NCBI GenBank assembly: GCA_934675795.1
Contig: CAKURW010000049.1
Location: 1 to 11,426 of the forward strand
From: an uncultured Collinsella sp.
GTDB lineage: Bacteria; Actinomycetota; Coriobacteriia; Coriobacteriales; Coriobacteriaceae
DNA: 11,426 nucleotides
Reading direction: 5' to 3'
Below, piece by piece: positions 8,803 through 11,426 of the stretch. The notes below the pieces were generated by a model, which ran no database searches, was not told the DNA's origin, and saw nothing but the letters and a program-made list of their open reading frames with translations. The translations under genes and the position numbers were made by a program. The stretch's first letter is position 1. Each line of letters begins with the position of its first letter.

Positions 8803-9696
8803 ATGGATACGAGTTATTACAACCGCTTTGGTGCCGAGGAGCTTACGCGCCGCTTGTCAAGCGAGACCTTGTTGGCGCAGGGCCCCATGGGCAGTGTTCT
8901 GTTGAGCGAGTACGATGCCGCCGACATTCCACCGGCGTTTTGGAATCTGGCAGAGCCGCAGACCGTTTCTCGTATCCATCGCCTGTATGTTGCCGCCGGC
9001 GCGCAGGTGCTCATTACCAACACCTTTCAGGCATCAAGCTATGCCCTCAAGCACGACCAGATTGCGCCGTCCGTGGCGGAGGTCAATCGCGGGGCCGTCG
9101 ACGATGCCCGCCAGGCGCACCCTCAACTGCTGCTGGGCTCGATGGGCCCGATCGGTATTGAGTGGTTTGCCGAGGATTCTGCCGAGTATCGTGAAATCCG
9201 AGGCATTGCGCGCGAACAGGCGCACGCCTTGCTCAATGCTGGTGTTGACGGTCTACTGATCGAGACGGTGACGTCTATCCGTAATTTGCAGCCCATGCTT
9301 GCCGGCGCCCGAGATGCCGCCGACGGCATGCCTGTTCTGGTGAGTTTTGTCGTTGACGATAAAGGCGACCTGTTGGGCGATGGCCTCAACATCGAGGCAG
9401 CCGTTTTGTACGCCGAAAAACACGGCGCAAACTCGGTTGGTGTTAATTGCTGTTCGCTTGCGGCCGCGAACGCGGCGGTGCCCAGGATGGTTGCATCGGC
9501 GACTACTCCCGTCACGGTGCGTCCCAACGTGGGCGATCCGGTCCAGACTCAGGATGGCCCCGTATGGCACGAGAACCCCGAAGCTTTCGCGCGCGCATGC
9601 ATCGAATGGAGACATGCCGGCGCCGCAATGGTGGGCAGTTGTTGTGGAACCACGGCAATCACTACGGCAGCGATGGCCGAGGCGCTCGATATATAA
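8803..9696 (+). CDS. Homocysteine S-methyltransferase-domain protein
   Basis: The family uses zinc-thiolate chemistry to methylate homocysteine (or selenohomocysteine), as in the N-terminal module of MetH, in BHMT and in MmuM. The product is 297 aa, a single Hcy-binding TIM barrel. The three zinc cysteines are present: Cys216 in GVNCCS and Cys280-Cys281 in GSCCGTT. Other conserved parts are NTFQAS (73-78), LGSMGPIG (111-118) and DGLLIETVTS (149-158). The usual DGAMGT near the N-terminus reads QGPMGS (26-31). No cobalamin, folate or reactivation domain is fused, so either the methyl donor is a small molecule (S-methylmethionine, a betaine) or separate proteins supply it; the sequence does not say. 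ATG 8803 is followed at once by the first barrel strand; the nearest Shine-Dalgarno (GAGGGA, 8782-8787) is 15 nt away, so translation may depend on coupling with the regulator gene. Confidence 0.88.
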   Translation: MDTSYYNRFGAEELTRRLSSETLLAQGPMGSVLLSEYDAADIPPAFWNLAEPQTVSRIHRLYVAAGAQVLITNTFQASSYALKHDQIAPSVAEVNRGAVDDARQAHPQLLLGSMGPIGIEWFAEDSAEYREIRGIAREQAHALLNAGVDGLLIETVTSIRNLQPMLAGARDAADGMPVLVSFVVDDKGDLLGDGLNIEAAVLYAEKHGANSVGVNCCSLAAANAAVPRMVASATTPVTVRPNVGDPVQTQDGPVWHENPEAFARACIEWRHAGAAMVGSCCGTTAITTAAMAEALDI

Positions 9697-9701
9697 AGGG
9701 C

Positions 9702-9729
9702 AAAACCGCTCCATACGGGGCAGTTTTTT
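9702..9729 (+). terminator. Rho-independent terminator after the methyltransferase gene
   Basis: AAAAC-C-GCTCC (9702-9712) pairs with GGGGC-A-GTTTT (9717-9727), with one C-A mismatch and one T-G wobble, around an ATAC loop. A run of six T spans 9724-9729. It starts 6 nt after the stop codon. Confidence 0.82.
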
Positions 9730-9748
9730 ATTGCCTGCATGTCCTCGG

Positions 9749-9819
9749 CAGCATTTGCCCAAATGGTGAATGCTGGTGCCGGCAGGTTGCCGAGTGCATG
9801 TTGCGGGTATACCCCATGC
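9749..9819 (+). promoter_or_regulatory. Structured leader or promoter region of the phosphohexomutase gene
   Basis: This stretch holds several small inverted repeats. CAGCATT/AATGCTG (9749-9755 with 9769-9775) competes with CATTT/AAATG (9752-9756 with 9761-9765). CGGCA/TGCCG spans 9780-9792. GCATG/CATGC (9796-9800 with 9815-9819) encloses the self-complementary GGGTATACCC (9805-9814). A weak promoter fits TTGCGG (9801-9806), 17 nt, CATGAT (9824-9829). No known riboswitch is recognised. Confidence 0.35.
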
Positions 9820-9840
9820 GTACCATGATCCAAACACTGT

Positions 9841-9844
9841 GAGG
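9841..9844 (+). promoter_or_regulatory. Ribosome binding site supporting the GTG start at 9854
   Basis: GAGG lies 9 nt before GTG 9854. The frame is open back to 9770, but the upstream residues are unlike the family and the conserved strand (IIHFGTDGWR) begins three codons after GTG 9854. Confidence 0.65.
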
Positions 9845-9853
9845 TGTCTGCGC

Positions 9854-11254
9854 GTGTGCGCGATAATTCATTTTGGAACTGACGGTTGGCGCGCTCGCGT
9901 CGATGAGGACTTCACTGCCGATAACGTTGCCCGTATCGCCGATGCCGTCGGCGAGTTGTGGCAAAAGACCAATCCGGGCAAAACGGTATATATAGGGTTC
10001 GACACCCGGCCCCTGGCGAGCGAGTTCGCTGAGCTTGCGGCGGGCGTGCTAGCAGCGCACGGGCTGGACGCCGTGCTCGCTTCGCGACCTGTTCCGACCC
10101 CTGCCCTTACGTGGGCGGCGGCTTATGACGGTGAGGCGTGCGGCGCGCTCATGGTGACGGGGTCCCATCATCCGCAGGGCTATCTGTGCCTCAAGATTCG
10201 CATGGGTGACGGCTCGACCGCCAACCAGGATGTCATCGAAGAGCTCGAAGAGACCATGGCTCCCGAGCCAATGGGGATCGAGGGGCAATATCGCACCGCG
10301 GATATCATTCCTGACTATATGCAGGCGGTGGCATCGTTTGTCGATGCCGAAGCCATCCGCGCCGCGCACCTGCGCGTGGTTGTCGATCCCATGGGCGGCG
10401 CAGCCCAGGGCTATCTAGCCGACTTGCTGCGCGAGCTTGGCGTTGAGGTGCACGAGATTCACGCCGGGCAGGCGTCTGACCAAGAAGATATCTGCCCCGA
10501 CCCCGTTGAGCCTTGGGTGGACGCTTGCGAGCGCACGGTTATCGATGACGGAGCTTGCGCTGGTCTGGTGACCGACGGCGACGCCGACCGTATCGGTGCG
10601 GTTGACGAGCGCGGCAGATATATACATCCGCATCAGATCATGGCGCTCGTTTTGGGCGACTTGGTTCAATTTCGTAATTTGGAGGGGCGCGTCGTCGTCA
10701 ATCTTTCATGCTCGACGCTCGTGCGTCGCATTGCCGAGGCGCTTGGCTGCCGCGTGACCGTCAAACCAGTCGGTTTCAAATATATAGCGGCGGAGATGAA
10801 GAAGGGCGGCGTCCTCATAGGCGGTGAAGAAGCCGGTGGTATCGGCATCGCCGCGCATATGCCCGAGCGCGATGGAATCCTCGCCTGTCTGATTCTGTGT
10901 GAGCTTATGGCTAAGACGGACGCGCCTTTGGGCGTTCTGGTCGACCAACTCGAGGACAGTTTTGGTAAGACGAGTTACGGTCGACGGGATTTGCGCCTTG
11001 AGGCCGAAGATGCCGAAACGTTACGAACCCTGCTGCCGGGCGTAAACCCCAAGTCGATTTGTGGCAAGGTGCCGCAAAACGTTAGTCATATGGATGGCTT
11101 GCGTTTGGCATTCGAGGATGACACGTGGCTGCTGGTTCGTCCTAGCGGGACCGAACCAGTGGTGCGCGTCTACGCCGAGGGGTTCTCGGTGGAAGAACGT
11201 GATGAGTTGCTCGATGCTGGCTGTGCTTTAGCTAGGGGGACGTATCCGCTTTAA
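9854..11254 (+). CDS. Phosphoglucomutase/phosphomannomutase family protein
   Basis: Alpha-D-phosphohexomutases interconvert hexose 1- and 6-phosphates via a phosphoserine, feeding nucleotide-sugar and glycopolymer synthesis or glycogen use. The product from GTG 9854 is 466 aa. All four family elements are present: N-terminal FGTDGWRA (7-14), the active-site loop VTGSHHPQGY (101-110, phosphoserine Ser104), the Mg(II) loop DGDADR (241-246), the sugar loop GGEEAGG (323-329) with HMPERDG, and the phosphate loop RPSGTEP (429-435). The active-site loop has His106 where most members have Asn (SHNP), and the sugar loop has Ala327 where GEES is usual. GEE-type loops occur in PMM/PGM enzymes that accept glucose and mannose phosphates, but the exact substrate cannot be fixed from sequence. 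It stands alone between a terminator and a GC-rich intergenic region. It could be glucose-1-phosphate specific. Confidence 0.93.
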   Translation: MCAIIHFGTDGWRARVDEDFTADNVARIADAVGELWQKTNPGKTVYIGFDTRPLASEFAELAAGVLAAHGLDAVLASRPVPTPALTWAAAYDGEACGALMVTGSHHPQGYLCLKIRMGDGSTANQDVIEELEETMAPEPMGIEGQYRTADIIPDYMQAVASFVDAEAIRAAHLRVVVDPMGGAAQGYLADLLRELGVEVHEIHAGQASDQEDICPDPVEPWVDACERTVIDDGACAGLVTDGDADRIGAVDERGRYIHPHQIMALVLGDLVQFRNLEGRVVVNLSCSTLVRRIAEALGCRVTVKPVGFKYIAAEMKKGGVLIGGEEAGGIGIAAHMPERDGILACLILCELMAKTDAPLGVLVDQLEDSFGKTSYGRRDLRLEAEDAETLRTLLPGVNPKSICGKVPQNVSHMDGLRLAFEDDTWLLVRPSGTEPVVRVYAEGFSVEERDELLDAGCALARGTYPL

Positions 11255-11267
11255 CCATGAGACTGCC

Positions 11268-11426
11268 TTATATAAAGAGATGCTCGGCGAGCGGTAGGTA
11301 ACGGCTGGCAAACGTTAGTCGGATCCCAAGATGTGTAGGAAATGTGTACGCCCAGATTCCCGCCCCCGGGGCCCCTCCGGTCTGGCAATATATCTCCTTG
11401 CCGCGCGGCCCGGTCGGACCGGATGA
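11268..11426 (-). CDS. Possible C-terminal end of a convergent ORF (uncertain)
   Basis: The minus strand is open without a stop from the window edge to TAA at 11270-11268, 52 codons. The first residues contain three consecutive Gly-X-Y triplets (GPT-GPR-GKE), followed by a Gly/Ala-rich and then aromatic stretch (CQTGGAPGAGIWAYTF). I do not recognise a domain. In DNA this GC-rich, chance openness is easy, and the same bases hold inverted repeats, so it may be non-coding or part of a repeat element. No start codon or ribosome site can be judged because the upstream side is outside the window. Confidence 0.25.
   Translation of the reverse strand, partial: SSGPTGPRGKEIYCQTGGAPGAGIWAYTFPTHLGIRLTFASRYLPLAEHLFI
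11331..11426. repeat. GC-rich inverted- and direct-repeat region at the right end
   Basis: ATGTGTA occurs twice (11331-11337, 11342-11348), an 11-nt period. CCAGA/TCTGG (11352-11356 with 11381-11385) encloses a CCCCGGGGCCCC core (11364-11375). GGCAA/TTGCC (11384-11388 with 11398-11402) and CCGGTC/GACCGG near 11410-11422 add further pairing. It could be an intergenic repeat element or a leader of a gene beyond the window; neither can be decided here. Confidence 0.35.

Noticed and set aside
9770..9853. 28-residue N-terminal extension of the phosphohexomutase
   Set aside because: Its residues are unlike the family and cover the inverted repeats; GTG 9854 has GAGG 9 nt upstream and gives the standard start.
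11331..11426. A known structured RNA (SRP RNA, tmRNA, RNase P RNA) at the right edge
   Set aside because: None of their conserved elements is visible; the stems seen are short and the stretch is cut by the window edge.

Overview
The window is about 11.4 kb of high-GC, densely packed chromosomal DNA with GTG and TTG starts next to ATG. It carries housekeeping and envelope genes rather than a mobile island. The proteins are actinobacterial in style: ATP synthase genes followed directly by murA, an LCP-family envelope protein, and a DtxR/MntR-type regulator. The make-up suggests a gut-type Coriobacteriia such as Collinsella. This is inference from gene content and composition; there is no rRNA or other marker to settle it. 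No intergenic gap exceeds about 260 bp.

Region 1 (1-4126) is the 3' part of the F1Fo ATP synthase operon: atpA (5' end outside the window), atpG, atpD and atpC, spaced by 5 nt, a 1-nt overlap and 3 nt. These encode the catalytic head and central stalk. A strong hairpin terminator (4163-4201) follows atpC. It leaves only 13 nt before the TTG start of murA, so the supply of murA transcript is a real question.

Region 2 (4215-6746) has murA (first committed step of peptidoglycan synthesis) and, 12 nt later, an LCP protein that probably attaches glycopolymers to peptidoglycan. The pair looks like an envelope-building unit. It ends in a T-less 12-bp hairpin and then a true terminator (6817-6858).

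Region 3 (6936-8247, minus strand) is pepT (tripeptidase) with its own terminator, convergent with region 2. A 120-bp divergent promoter region (8248-8367) separates pepT from a plus-strand pair: a DtxR/MntR-like metal-dependent regulator and, 12 nt later, a stand-alone homocysteine S-methyltransferase-domain protein, closed by a terminator (9702-9729). The divergent region holds a perfect 9-2-9 palindrome (8295-8314), the best operator candidate in the window.

Region 4 (9730-11254) is a monocistronic-looking phosphoglucomutase/phosphomannomutase preceded by a leader with several small inverted repeats. Beyond it (11255-11426) is a GC-rich stretch. It is open on the minus strand from the window edge to 11268 and may be a repeat element or the tail of a convergent gene.

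I see no CRISPR array, tRNA, rRNA, insertion sequence, prophage or defence gene. The points most worth a second look are the palindrome and regulator, the terminator abutting murA, the C1-enzyme linkage, and the unexplained right end.
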